Shown here piece after piece: positions 6,532 to 15,109 of a DNA stretch of 64,000 nt. The stretch is from Flavobacterium sp. KACC 22761 (GTDB lineage: Bacteria; Bacteroidota; Bacteroidia; Flavobacteriales; Flavobacteriaceae): assembly GCF_034058155.1 (NCBI RefSeq), contig NZ_CP139148.1:4960001-5024000 (forward strand), in the 5' to 3' direction. Every line of letters begins with the position of its first letter. The stretch's first letter is position 1. The notes under the pieces were generated by a model, which saw nothing but the letters and a program-made list of their open reading frames with translations, ran no database searches and was not told the origin of the DNA. The position numbers were made by a program, and so were the translations under genes.

Positions 6532-7791
6532 ATGAAACAAATCAAAACCATAATTCTATTGCTTCTAGGATCTACTGCCTTACTTCAGGCACAGGAACTA
6601 GACGTAAATTTACAGATAAGGCCTCGTTTTGAATATCGCAATGGCTACAAGACGCTTTTGCCTTACGGTCAAGAAGGTACATCGCAAATTTCACAACGTT
6701 CACGTTTAAACTTCAACTACAAGCAAGAAGATTTAATCTTAAAATTAACATTACAAAATACCCGAACATGGGGAGATGTTGTTCCAAACGCAGTTGCTGA
6801 CAAAAATGGCGTTGCGGTTTTTGAAGCTTGGGCACAATATAATTTCACCGAAAAATGGAGTGCACGATTAGGTCGTCAAGTGCTATCTTATGACAATCAA
6901 CGTATTTTAGGAGAACAAGACTGGGGACAACAGGCGCAAAGTCATGATGCGTTAACAGTTTCCTTTCATAACGAAACTCAAAAGTTAGACTTTGGAGGCG
7001 CTTACAATTCAACTGCCGAAAATATAGTACAAACACCATACACAGTTGCTAGCTATAAAGCGTTACAATATGCTTGGTACCATAATCAATTCAACACTGA
7101 TTTAGGATTGAGTTTCTTATTGCTTAATACAGGTTACGAATATGCAAATGCACAATCAAAATTATTAGTGGATTACAAACAGACTTTTGGCCCGTATTTA
7201 ACTTATAAAAAAGGCAAAATCGATACGAACTTTTGGTTGTACGGACAAACCGGAAAAAGTACTGACAAACAAGTGAGTGCCTGGAATGCAGCTGCTAATT
7301 TTGGATACAACATTACAGATGCTTTCAAAGCTGGTTTGGGCTACGAATTTCTATCAGGAAAAGCTACAAATGACGGAAGTCCAGTAATCAAATCGTTTAA
7401 TCCTATTTTTGGAACCAACCACGGATTTAATGGTTATATGGATTATTTTTATGTTGGAAATCACTTAAACAGCGTTGGTTTGCAAGATGCTTTCCTAAAA
7501 TTAAATTACAATGTAAACAAGTGGCAATTTGCTTTGATTCCACATGTGTTTTTAGCTGCTGCTGATGTTGTTACGCCTGTAAATGAAAAATTAGACTCGT
7601 ATTTAGGAACTGAGATTGACGCTACTTTTGGATATAACTTCAAAAAAAATATTACAGTTACAGGTGGTTATTCTCAAATGTTTGGATCTAGCACTTTAGA
7701 ATTTATTAAAAACGGAGATGCCAATCATACTAACAATTGGGCTTGGTTGATGATTTCTGTAGATCCCAAAATTTTTAGCTGGAAAAAATAA
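6532..7791 (+). CDS. Outer-membrane porin of the alginate-export family
   Basis: A 419-residue protein with a signal peptide (MKQIKTIILLLLGSTALLQAQ). It is followed by alternating amphipathic beta strands typical of an outer-membrane barrel, ending in an aromatic-rich WAWLMISVDPKIFSW strand. The start resembles the alginate_exp family (DVNLQIRPRFEYRNGY). Despite the family name, its place 82 bases after narK suggests a porin that lets nitrate or another small anion cross the outer membrane. I infer that only from context. A strong terminator follows at 7820-7856, so narK and this gene probably form one unit. Confidence 0.75.
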   Translation: MKQIKTIILLLLGSTALLQAQELDVNLQIRPRFEYRNGYKTLLPYGQEGTSQISQRSRLNFNYKQEDLILKLTLQNTRTWGDVVPNAVADKNGVAVFEAWAQYNFTEKWSARLGRQVLSYDNQRILGEQDWGQQAQSHDALTVSFHNETQKLDFGGAYNSTAENIVQTPYTVASYKALQYAWYHNQFNTDLGLSFLLLNTGYEYANAQSKLLVDYKQTFGPYLTYKKGKIDTNFWLYGQTGKSTDKQVSAWNAAANFGYNITDAFKAGLGYEFLSGKATNDGSPVIKSFNPIFGTNHGFNGYMDYFYVGNHLNSVGLQDAFLKLNYNVNKWQFALIPHVFLAAADVVTPVNEKLDSYLGTEIDATFGYNFKKNITVTGGYSQMFGSSTLEFIKNGDANHTNNWAWLMISVDPKIFSWKK

Positions 7792-7819
7792 TTTTTCTTC
7801 AAAATTAACTTCTAAAAAT

Positions 7820-7856
7820 TACCCTTTTTCAAAATCGAAAAAGGGTATTTTTTTTT
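7820..7856 (+). terminator. Rho-independent terminator after the porin gene
   Basis: An 11-bp perfect stem, TACCCTTTTTC with GAAAAAGGGTA, closes over a 6-base loop and is followed by nine T residues. It ends 72 bases before the next start codon. Confidence 0.85.
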
Positions 7857-7928
7857 GTCTTACAAAATCGTTTTATATACATTAATTATTTATATTTGAA
7901 GCGATTAAGAACCCCAAATTCTATCCAA

Positions 7929-8294
7929 ATGAAACCATTTCTAAAATTATCTTTGCTGACATTTATTGTCACGCAAACAGGCATCGCTGAAAAGTACGAT
8001 GATGCCTTAGTTTCTAAAAACTCTGAAATTAATTTTGCAAAAACGCAAAAAAGAGGCATTAAGAAAAACAACATTGTTTATTATGTTGAAAATGATTTGC
8101 AAACCATTTCTGCTTACAAAAGGAAGAAATTAAAATGGCAGACCAATGTCATTTCAGTTTGTGGAAAACCAAAAAATGGAAATCCTGAAATTAGGTATGT
8201 TGGTTACAACACAAACAAACTACTTATTGTAATGGGAAAACATCATTTTGCAGAAATTGACGTTAATTGTGGCACGACAAGACTTGTTGGTTAA
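7929..8294 (+). CDS. Small exported protein of unknown function
   Basis: I start this at the ATG at 7929 (121 residues), not at the in-frame TTG at 7896, because the ATG opens directly into a hydrophobic segment (KPFLKLSLLTFIVTQTG). That segment could be a signal peptide or anchor. The rest is basic and polar with predicted beta strands: NNIVYYVENDLQTISAYK, then WQTNVISVCGKP, and two Cys (VISVCGKP, DVNCGTT) that could form a disulfide. I recognise no domain. It sits alone between two terminators, so it is probably its own transcription unit. Confidence 0.6.
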   Translation: MKPFLKLSLLTFIVTQTGIAEKYDDALVSKNSEINFAKTQKRGIKKNNIVYYVENDLQTISAYKRKKLKWQTNVISVCGKPKNGNPEIRYVGYNTNKLLIVMGKHHFAEIDVNCGTTRLVG

Positions 8295-8327
8295 GAGTAG
8301 AATTATGATTAAAATACAGCTTTAATT

Positions 8328-8360
8328 TGCCTTTTTTCAATTTGAAAAAAGGCATTTTTT
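8328..8360 (+). terminator. Rho-independent terminator
   Basis: TGCCTTTTTTCAA (8328-8340) pairs with TTTGAAAAAAGGCA (8341-8354) and is followed by six T residues. It ends the small exported-protein gene. Confidence 0.85.
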
Positions 8361-8448
8361 GTTTTTGAAGAAACTGATTTTAAATCTCTAAAATAATTAT
8401 ATTTGGTCAGCATTTCAGCTACTTATTTTCTTAAAAGCTATTTTATAC

Positions 8449-9162
8449 ATGAAACTCATCGCTTGGAATTGTAATATGGCATTCAGAAAAAAAGCAGAAT
8501 TTCTTCTAGCTTACCATCCTGATATTGCTGTAATTTCTGAGTGTGAAAGTCCTGAAAAATTAAAATTTCCAACTAAAATACAAACACCAAAAGATACTCT
8601 TTGGTTCGGTACAAATCCAAATAAAGGAATTGGCGTTTTTTCTTATGGCGATTATCGATTTCGGCTTCTAGATTGTCATAACCCAGATTTCAAAAATATT
8701 TTGCCAATTGCCGTTACTGGTGGAAAAATTGATTTTATTTTGTTTGCCATCTGGGCAAATAATCCTAGTGATAAAGATGGCGCTTACGTAACGCAGATTT
8801 GGAAAGCGATTAATTACTACGAAGATTTAATCAAAGAAACCCAAACCATTTTAATTGGTGATTTCAACAGCAATACAATTTGGGACAAACCGCGTCGCGA
8901 AGGCAATCATACAACCGTGGTAAATAAATTAGCCGAAAAGAACATCTTCAGCACTTATCATAACTACTTCAATCAAATTCAAGGCAAAGAAGAGCATCCA
9001 ACTTTATATCTTTATAGACACGAAAACAAACCCTATCATATGGATTATTGTTTTGCTTCAAATGATTTTATGGAAGTTTTGGAAAGTGTCGAAGTCGGAA
9101 ATTATAAAGATTGGACAATGTATAGCGATCACAAACCTTTAATAATTAATTTCAATATATAA
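8449..9162 (+). CDS. Endonuclease/exonuclease/phosphatase family hydrolase
   Basis: A 237-residue cytoplasmic protein with the metal-dependent EEP fold. The N-terminal strand IAWNCN supplies the metal-side Asn, VISECE the metal-binding Glu, [12 protein letters not shown] the Asp/Asn pair of the active site, and SDHKPLI the terminal catalytic His. The family includes DNA nucleases, phosphoinositide phosphatases and related phosphodiesterases, so the substrate cannot be read from sequence. The gene precedes a methyltransferase by only 5 bases, so the two are likely an operon. Nothing links it to nitrate metabolism. Confidence 0.8.
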   Translation: MKLIAWNCNMAFRKKAEFLLAYHPDIAVISECESPEKLKFPTKIQTPKDTLWFGTNPNKGIGVFSYGDYRFRLLDCHNPDFKNILPIAVTGGKIDFILFAIWANNPSDKDGAYVTQIWKAINYYEDLIKETQTILIGDFNSNTIWDKPRREGNHTTVVNKLAEKNIFSTYHNYFNQIQGKEEHPTLYLYRHENKPYHMDYCFASNDFMEVLESVEVGNYKDWTMYSDHKPLIINFNI

Positions 9163-9167
9163 ACCAA

Positions 9168-9788
9168 ATGAACAACTGGACTCAAAGATGGGACGACCGT
9201 TACAAAACCGAAGATTTCGCATACGGCACAGCACCAAACAATTATTTACAAGAACAAATCGAAAAAATAAATCCCGGCGCTATTCTTTTTCCTGCCGAAG
9301 GCGAAGGACGAAATGCTGTTTTCGCTGCACAATTAGGCTGGGAAGTTTCAGCTTTTGATATTAGTGAAGAAGGAAGAAACAAAGCACTTCGTTTAGCAAA
9401 AAACAATGATGTTTCGATTGATTATCAAGTTGGAGAATTAGAAACTTTAGATTTTCATAACGAACAATTTGATGCGATTGCTTTAATTTATGCCCATTTT
9501 CCGGCAACGATAAAATCTGAAATTCATAGACAACTCGACCAACTTTTGAAAAAAGGCGGCATTATTATTTTTGAAGCTTTCAGCAAAAAGCATTTAGAAT
9601 ACGTAACAAAAAATGAAAAAGTTGGCGGACCAAAAGACATAGAATCTTTATTTTCAATCGAAGAAATCAAAGCTGATTTTCCAAATTATGAAATCATCGA
9701 ATTAGAAGAAAAAGAAATCGAACTCAACGAAGGTTTATTCCATAACGGAACGGGTTCTGTAATCCGATTTGTGGGAAGAAAAAAATAA
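9168..9788 (+). CDS. Class I SAM-dependent methyltransferase (TehB-like)
   Basis: A 206-residue Rossmann-fold methyltransferase. The first 40 residues ([20 protein letters not shown]) are typical of the TehB/UbiG-like tellurite-resistance branch. The SAM-binding glycine motif is degenerate ([17 protein letters not shown]), followed by an acidic strand ([10 protein letters not shown]) and the [13 protein letters not shown] and [13 protein letters not shown] strands. The substrate is unknown; relatives act on thiols, thiopurines or tellurite. It is probably co-transcribed with the EEP hydrolase 5 bases upstream. Confidence 0.8.
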   Translation: MNNWTQRWDDRYKTEDFAYGTAPNNYLQEQIEKINPGAILFPAEGEGRNAVFAAQLGWEVSAFDISEEGRNKALRLAKNNDVSIDYQVGELETLDFHNEQFDAIALIYAHFPATIKSEIHRQLDQLLKKGGIIIFEAFSKKHLEYVTKNEKVGGPKDIESLFSIEEIKADFPNYEIIELEEKEIELNEGLFHNGTGSVIRFVGRKK

Positions 9789-9797
9789 AAACACGAC

Positions 9798-9825
9798 GTA
9801 GAGACGCACTGTAGTGTGTCTCTAC
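9798..9825. repeat. Palindromic repeat GTAGAGACGCACTG family
   Basis: A 28-bp near-perfect palindrome beginning GTAGAGACGCACTG. Relatives occur at 35400-35428, 63566-63591 and 63644-63662. It lies between two genes on the same strand and has few T residues after it, so it is a dispersed repeat first and a weak terminator at most. Confidence 0.75.
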
Positions 9826-9841
9826 AAAAAAATATTTCTGC

Positions 9842-10408
9842 ATGTTCAAAAAACCATTAAAAATTTTTCTTGCAATAATAGTTTTTATGGGATTCTTAAT
9901 CTCATATTTACTAAGCGATTTTAATCCTATTTATCAGAATAATGGATTTGTACACCTCTCAAACAAATTGAAAGAAGCACAAAGTGAGGATTTAAGTTCC
10001 TTTGTTAAAATTCAAACTGAAATTTACAAGAAAATGGAAGATCCAAAATGTCCTTGTGAAATTGCAACAAATTATATTGGTTCTTTTAGTGTTTACAGAC
10101 ATGGATATTCACCAACAAAATCACTTTATCAATTAAAAATTAAAAGAAAATATTCCAAGATGGATTGTTTTAAATTTCTTCTTCTAAATACTGATTTTAA
10201 ACATGTATACGCAGATTCCACACGCAAAACTTTTGGTGTCAAAGAAGCTTCAAAATTCTATTTTAATAAAGATATTAAGGAATTAAACGAAAAAGAAGTA
10301 CTAACTATAATTGCGATGTTAAAAAATCCAAGTCTCTATGATCCGATTAGAAATAAAGAAGGTTTAAAAAACAGAGTTCGAGTATTAGAGAGAATTTTAC
10401 ATAAATAA
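9842..10408 (+). CDS. Degenerate GT51 (penicillin-binding-protein transglycosylase)-like membrane protein
   Basis: A 188-residue protein with one N-terminal membrane anchor (about 7-25). The C-terminal half aligns by eye with the second half of GT51 transglycosylases: TRKTFGVKEASKFYFNKDI corresponds to the usual YGIEAASQFYFGK, and LTIIAMLKNPSLYDPIRN to the LAGLPQAPSAYNP block. The first catalytic motif (EDxxFxxHxG) is absent. The second catalytic Glu (usually ELYLN) is replaced in MDCFKFLLLNTDF. It is therefore probably catalytically dead or repurposed, and not simply truncated, since it is intact in frame with its own anchor. I have moderate confidence in the homology. Confidence 0.6.
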   Translation: MFKKPLKIFLAIIVFMGFLISYLLSDFNPIYQNNGFVHLSNKLKEAQSEDLSSFVKIQTEIYKKMEDPKCPCEIATNYIGSFSVYRHGYSPTKSLYQLKIKRKYSKMDCFKFLLLNTDFKHVYADSTRKTFGVKEASKFYFNKDIKELNEKEVLTIIAMLKNPSLYDPIRNKEGLKNRVRVLERILHK

Positions 10409-10457
10409 ACATCTTATAACCTTTACAACTTTGTCTCTTTGTAACTTTGTCACTCTT

Positions 10458-11171
10458 TTAAAAATATTTATGCTCCATAATCTCAGAACGTAATTCTGAA
10501 ACTTCCAAAATCCCAACACGTTTTCCTTCCGTTTTAATCAGAGCTTCTTTTTTAAGGCTAGACAAAATACGAATCGCCTGTTCTTCCGTCGTTCCGGCAA
10601 AATCTGCAATTTCCTTTCGCGAAAGCTCAATATCAATAAAACCATTTACCTGTCCGAATTTACGATAGATATAAAGCAGTAAATCAATTACACGTTCGCG
10701 GACATTCATGTGCGCAATCTTTCGGATATTGTTTTCGCTTTTGTTTAATTCTTCTGCATAAAACAACATTAAAGCATAAGTAAATTCAGGAACATGCTGT
10801 AAAATTTCCATCATAGTTTCGTTGCTGAAATTGCACAAAACCGTATCTTCCAAAGCATAAGCACCAATCAAATAACGTTTGCTCGTTCCGAATCCACGGA
10901 AACCAATAGTGTCGCCATTTGTAGTCAAACGCACAATTTGTTCACGTCCGTTAATTCCGGTTTTAACCGTTTTTACTTTTCCTGAACAAACAAAATAAAG
11001 ACCTTGCAACGGTGCGCCTTCTGTAATAAACTGCTGCGATTTTTTGCAGACAAAACTATGTTTCTTCGATACATATTGCTTCATTTTCTCTAAATGCAAA
11101 TGTTTTTTAATGAAACAATTTTCATTGGCACAATTATAACAAATAGATTGTTCTTCTTTCATGAGTTCCAT
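10458..11171 (-). CDS. FNR-type CRP/FNR family transcription regulator with a likely 4Fe-4S cluster
   Basis: A 237-residue regulator with an N-terminal cyclic-nucleotide-binding beta-roll, a long dimer helix and a C-terminal winged helix (SRKEIADFAGTTEEQAIRIL near 184-203). Cysteines C11-x2-C14-x4-C19, plus C113 in EDTVLCNFSNETM, correspond in position to the four cluster ligands of E. coli FNR (C20, C23, C29, C122). It should therefore sense oxygen or NO. It is transcribed divergently from the nitrate reductase gene, with promoter box TATTTTTG on the minus strand (11215-11222). The recognition helix has E-x-x-I-R where FNR has E-x-x-S-R, so its DNA site should differ from TTGAT. I propose TA[A/C]GT-N6-AC[G/T]TA. 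Confidence 0.85.
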   Translation of the reverse strand: MELMKEEQSICYNCANENCFIKKHLHLEKMKQYVSKKHSFVCKKSQQFITEGAPLQGLYFVCSGKVKTVKTGINGREQIVRLTTNGDTIGFRGFGTSKRYLIGAYALEDTVLCNFSNETMMEILQHVPEFTYALMLFYAEELNKSENNIRKIAHMNVRERVIDLLLYIYRKFGQVNGFIDIELSRKEIADFAGTTEEQAIRILSSLKKEALIKTEGKRVGILEVSELRSEIMEHKYF

Positions 11172-11238
11172 TTTTCTGCCTTAAACGTATTTTTTGCTCC
11201 TAGTTTCTTTTCCTCAAAAATAATAAAAATAAAATTAA

Positions 11239-11275
11239 AAAATACGTATTTATACTTAAAAAATACTTATTTTTG
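11239..11275 (+). promoter_or_regulatory. nasC promoter with operator-like palindrome
   Basis: TATTTTTG at 11268-11275 fits the -7 consensus; no good -33 TTTG is present at the right distance, which suggests an activated promoter. TACGT-N6-ACTTA (11243-11258) is one mismatch from a perfect inverted repeat, and AAATACGTATTT within it (11239-11250) is a perfect 12-bp palindrome. A further ACTTA half-site (11265-11269) runs into the -7 box exactly as at narK and moeA. Confidence 0.55.
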
Positions 11276-11315
11276 TTTCAAGTTAACTAAGTGATTTATT
11301 TAAAACCGAACTGTA

Positions 11316-14300
11316 ATGCAAAGTACCAAGATCAAAACTACCTGTTCCTACTGTGGCGTTGGCTGCGGAATAATCGTGACCAACGATGCTAAAAATGGTG
11401 TAATGGTCGAAGGTGATAAAGATCATCCTGTTAATAAAGGAATGTTATGTTCTAAAGGAATGAACCTGCACTACGTAGTTAATGACACCTCTGACCGAAT
11501 TTTATATCCGGAAATGCGCGGAAGCAAAAATTATCCGTTAGAACGCGTTAGTTGGGATACCGCTCTTGACCGCGCCGCAGCTGTTTTTTCTTCTATCATA
11601 AAAAAACATGGACCAGACAGCGTTGGATTTTATATTTCGGGACAATGTTTAACCGAAGAATATTACTTAGTCAATAAATTGGTAAAAGGCTTTTTGAAAA
11701 CCAACAACATCGATACCAATTCAAGACTTTGTATGAGTTCGGCAGTTGTGGGTTATAAAAAGACATTTGGCGAAGATTCTGTACCAATTGCTTATGATGA
11801 TATTGAACTTGCCGATACTTTTTTAATAACAGGCGCAAATCCGGCTTGGTGCCACCCTATTCTATTCAGGCGATTAGAAAAACACAAAGAGAAAAACCCG
11901 AAAACTAAAATAATTTGTATCGATCCAAGACGAACAGATACTGCCGCTTTCGCTGATTTGCATTTGCAGATTATTCCTGGTTCAGACATTATTTTATATC
12001 ATGCTATTGCCAGACGCATTATCGAAAAAGGTTATGTCGATCATGATTTCGTTAAAAATCACGCTGAAAATTTCAAACAATACAAAGATTTAGTTTTAGG
12101 TACTTCGCTTGAAAAAGCTTCGAAACTTTGCGGCATTTCTGTAAACGATATTAAGCTTGCTGCAGACATCATCGGAAAAGCAAAAGGATTCATTTCGCTT
12201 TGGGCAATGGGACTCAATCAAAGTGCTGTTGGTGTTGATAAAAATACAGCTTTGCTGAATTTATCTCTTTTAACCGGACAAGTTGGAAAATCGGGTTCTG
12301 GACCGTTTTCATTAACAGGTCAGCCAAATGCAATGGGCGGACGCGAAGTGGGCGGCATGGCAACACTTTTAGCTGCGCACAAAGACATTGCAAACCCGAT
12401 ACATCGAAAAGAAGTTGCCGACTTTTGGGGTGTTGACGAGATTTCAGATAAACCGGGTTTAACCGCAACAGAAATGTTTGAAGCCTTAGAATCTGGTAAA
12501 ATGAAGGCCGTTTGGATTATTTGCACCAATCCGTTGGTAAGTTTACCCGATTCGAGAAGAGCCGAAAAAGCACTTCAAAATGCCAAATTCGTTGTAGTTC
12601 AGGATATTTCGCATAATGCCGATACAGCCAAATTTGCTGATTTATTATTGCCTGCCGCAGGTTGGCTGGAAAAAGAAGGAACAATGACCAATTCGGAGCG
12701 TCGTATTTCTTATTTACCAAAAGGAATTAATGCTCCGGGAGAAGCTTTACCAGATATCGAAATTCTAATTCGCTTTGCGAAAAAAATGAATTTCAACGGC
12801 TTCAATTTCAACAGTGCCGAAGAAATTTATAAAGAGCATTGTGCGCTCACTAAAAATACTAACATTGATATTTCGTTTCTAAATTATAACCGTTTAAAGA
12901 CCGAAGGAACTTTTCAGTGGCCCGTTCCTGATTATAATCATCCGGGAACTCCTAGATTATTTACAGATAAAAAATTCTATACGCCTTCTGGAAAAGCGAT
13001 TTTCAATTTGCCTGTTTCTATCGAAAATACTTCGGTTCAGCCAAATGACGAATTCCCGTTTATTTTAACAACAGGAAGAATTCGTGATCAATGGCACACA
13101 ATGACGAAAACAGGAAAAGTGTCAAGATTATTAACCCATATTCCGAGTCCGGTTCTGGAAATAAATCCGATTGATGCTTTTAAAAATGACATTAAAAACG
13201 GTGATATTGTTACGGTTACGAGTAAAAACGGAGAAGTTCGTGTAAAAGCAAAAGTTACCGATTCGATCAAAGAAAAAGTCGTTTTCCTGCCAATGCATTG
13301 GGGAAAACAACTTGAAAATGATTTAAATAGAACCAATAATTTAACGAATACTGTCGTTGATCCAATTTCAAAAGAACCTGATTTTAAGTTTACAACCGTT
13401 TCGATTAAAAAATATGTAAAGCCATTTCAGAAAATTGCGATTGTTGGCGCTGGAGCGGCTTCTTTCCGATTTATTCAAAACTATCGCGAATTCAATTCAA
13501 CAGATGAAATTATTGTTTTTTCTAATGAAGTAAATCCGTTTTATAACCGTGTTTTGCTTCCTGAATATATGACGGGAGAATTTAGTTGGGAACAACTTTT
13601 AAAAGTAAAAGACGGCGAAGCTTTCAGTAAGTTGAAAATCACTATGAAAGCTGGAGTGGCAATTGAAAAATTAGACCCAAAGCAAAAAACAATTATAGAT
13701 AGTCAAGGCGAAATTCATACTTTCGATTCGTTGATTATGGCTACTGGAAGCCGTCCTTTTGTGCCAGAAAATGCGCAACTTCATCTTCCTGGCCGATTTA
13801 CCGTTAGAAAAAAAGAAGATGCCGATCGTTTGAAAAAGCATTTGGACAGCACCAATCTTCCACCCGAAGAACAACATGTCGTAATTATCGGTGGCGGATT
13901 ATTAGGATTAGAATTAGCCGCAGCCTTAAAACATAAAAAAGTAAAAACTACTATTATTCAGCGTGCTTCGCGTTTGATGGAACGCCAATTAGACCGAATT
14001 TCAAGCAAATTATTGGCCGAAGAAGTACAACTTCGTGATATTCAGATTTATTTTGATAATGAAGTCAGTACGGTTTTTGAAACTGATAACCCAAATGAAA
14101 TCGAGATTGCTTTAAAGAGTGGCAAAATCATAACGGCAAATGCCATCGTATATACAATTGGAACTATTCCGAATATTGAAATCGCCCGAGAAAGCGGTTT
14201 AGCCTGCGGACGTGGTGTAAAAGTAAATCAGTATTTGCAGACTTCAAATCCAAATATTTTTGCTATTGGAGAAATCGCCGAATTCAACAATAAATTGTTC

Positions 14301-14831
14301 GGAATCACATCTGCCGCCGAAGAACAAGCCGATATTTTGGCTAACTTTTTAGCAGGCGATATCAGCAGTTATTATAAGGGTTCAATTTTGATGAATATTC
14401 TAAAATTAGAAGACATCAATCTTTGCAGTATTGGCGATATCGAAATTCCAGAAAATGACGATTCGTACGAAGAAATTGTTTTTGCCGATTTAAAAAAACG
14501 CTATTACAAAAAATGCATCGTAAAAAACGATCTTTTGGTTGGTGCCATTTTGATGGGAGATAAAAATGAGTTTGCCGAATTCAAAACCATGATTGAAAGT
14601 AAAATCGAATTATCAGACAAACGAAATACGCTTTTAAGAGGAAGCTCAAATGCAAAACCGGTTTTAGGAAAATTAGTGTGCTCCTGCAGTCAAGTTGGAG
14701 CCGGAAATATTGAGGAAACGATTAAAAGCGGTGTAAATGATTTCACTGAATTATGCAAAAACACAGGCGCAGGTTTAGGATGCGGAAGCTGCAAAACTGA
14801 AGTTAAAGAGATTCTTGCAAAGTGTAAATAG
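11316..14831 (+). CDS. nasC: Single-chain assimilatory nitrate reductase: molybdopterin, FAD/NAD(P)H and BFD domains fused
   Basis: A 1171-residue fusion. Residues 1 to about 700 are a molybdopterin-bis-MGD reductase of the Nas/Nap branch. A 4Fe-4S site is formed by C10-x2-C13-x3-C17-x27-C45 with the following Lys (CSKG), and the likely Mo ligand is Cys139 in SRLCMSS. From about 704 a NirB-like FAD/NAD(P)H oxidoreductase begins (AIVGAGAASFRF), with a second nucleotide fold near 850 (VVIIGGGLLGLELA). Residues about 1118-1165 are a BFD-type [2Fe-2S] domain (VCSCSQVG, then GLGCGSCKTEV). Electrons can thus pass from NAD(P)H through FAD and Fe-S to Mo in one polypeptide, reducing nitrate to nitrite in the cytoplasm. 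The Moco genes downstream supply its cofactor. Confidence 0.92.
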   Translation: MQSTKIKTTCSYCGVGCGIIVTNDAKNGVMVEGDKDHPVNKGMLCSKGMNLHYVVNDTSDRILYPEMRGSKNYPLERVSWDTALDRAAAVFSSIIKKHGPDSVGFYISGQCLTEEYYLVNKLVKGFLKTNNIDTNSRLCMSSAVVGYKKTFGEDSVPIAYDDIELADTFLITGANPAWCHPILFRRLEKHKEKNPKTKIICIDPRRTDTAAFADLHLQIIPGSDIILYHAIARRIIEKGYVDHDFVKNHAENFKQYKDLVLGTSLEKASKLCGISVNDIKLAADIIGKAKGFISLWAMGLNQSAVGVDKNTALLNLSLLTGQVGKSGSGPFSLTGQPNAMGGREVGGMATLLAAHKDIANPIHRKEVADFWGVDEISDKPGLTATEMFEALESGKMKAVWIICTNPLVSLPDSRRAEKALQNAKFVVVQDISHNADTAKFADLLLPAAGWLEKEGTMTNSERRISYLPKGINAPGEALPDIEILIRFAKKMNFNGFNFNSAEEIYKEHCALTKNTNIDISFLNYNRLKTEGTFQWPVPDYNHPGTPRLFTDKKFYTPSGKAIFNLPVSIENTSVQPNDEFPFILTTGRIRDQWHTMTKTGKVSRLLTHIPSPVLEINPIDAFKNDIKNGDIVTVTSKNGEVRVKAKVTDSIKEKVVFLPMHWGKQLENDLNRTNNLTNTVVDPISKEPDFKFTTVSIKKYVKPFQKIAIVGAGAASFRFIQNYREFNSTDEIIVFSNEVNPFYNRVLLPEYMTGEFSWEQLLKVKDGEAFSKLKITMKAGVAIEKLDPKQKTIIDSQGEIHTFDSLIMATGSRPFVPENAQLHLPGRFTVRKKEDADRLKKHLDSTNLPPEEQHVVIIGGGLLGLELAAALKHKKVKTTIIQRASRLMERQLDRISSKLLAEEVQLRDIQIYFDNEVSTVFETDNPNEIEIALKSGKIITANAIVYTIGTIPNIEIARESGLACGRGVKVNQYLQTSNPNIFAIGEIAEFNNKLFGITSAAEEQADILANFLAGDISSYYKGSILMNILKLEDINLCSIGDIEIPENDDSYEEIVFADLKKRYYKKCIVKNDLLVGAILMGDKNEFAEFKTMIESKIELSDKRNTLLRGSSNAKPVLGKLVCSCSQVGAGNIEETIKSGVNDFTELCKNTGAGLGCGSCKTEVKEILAKCK

Positions 14832-14862
14832 GTTCTTTCAGTTACTATACTTTGAGCATAAA

Positions 14863-15051
14863 TTTTAACGCAAAGAGCGCAGAGGTTTTTCGCAAAGTTT
14901 CGCAAAGTATATTTAATAAGTAGCCAAAGGTTCACAAAGCTTTGACAATAGATTTTAGTCCAGCTTTGTGAACTTAAAAAAAAAAATTTCACACACAGAA
15001 TATAAACCTTAAAAAACTTTGCGAAAGAACTTTGTGCCCTTTGCGTTAAAA
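14863..15051. repeat. Inverted repeat of the AACGCAAAG family
   Basis: The gap between nasC and the rubredoxin gene is bounded by TTTTAACGCAAAGAG at the left and its approximate complement CCCTTTGCGTTAAAA at the right. Inside are internal GTTCACAAAGCTTTG and CAGCTTTGTGAAC inverted arms. No gene is visible. The element could weaken or punctuate transcription between nasC and the next gene. Confidence 0.65.
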
Positions 15052-15109
15052 TCAACACAATCCAAAACCTGAAACCTGAAACAAAGAAAACCTGAAACAA
15101 AATGAAAAA

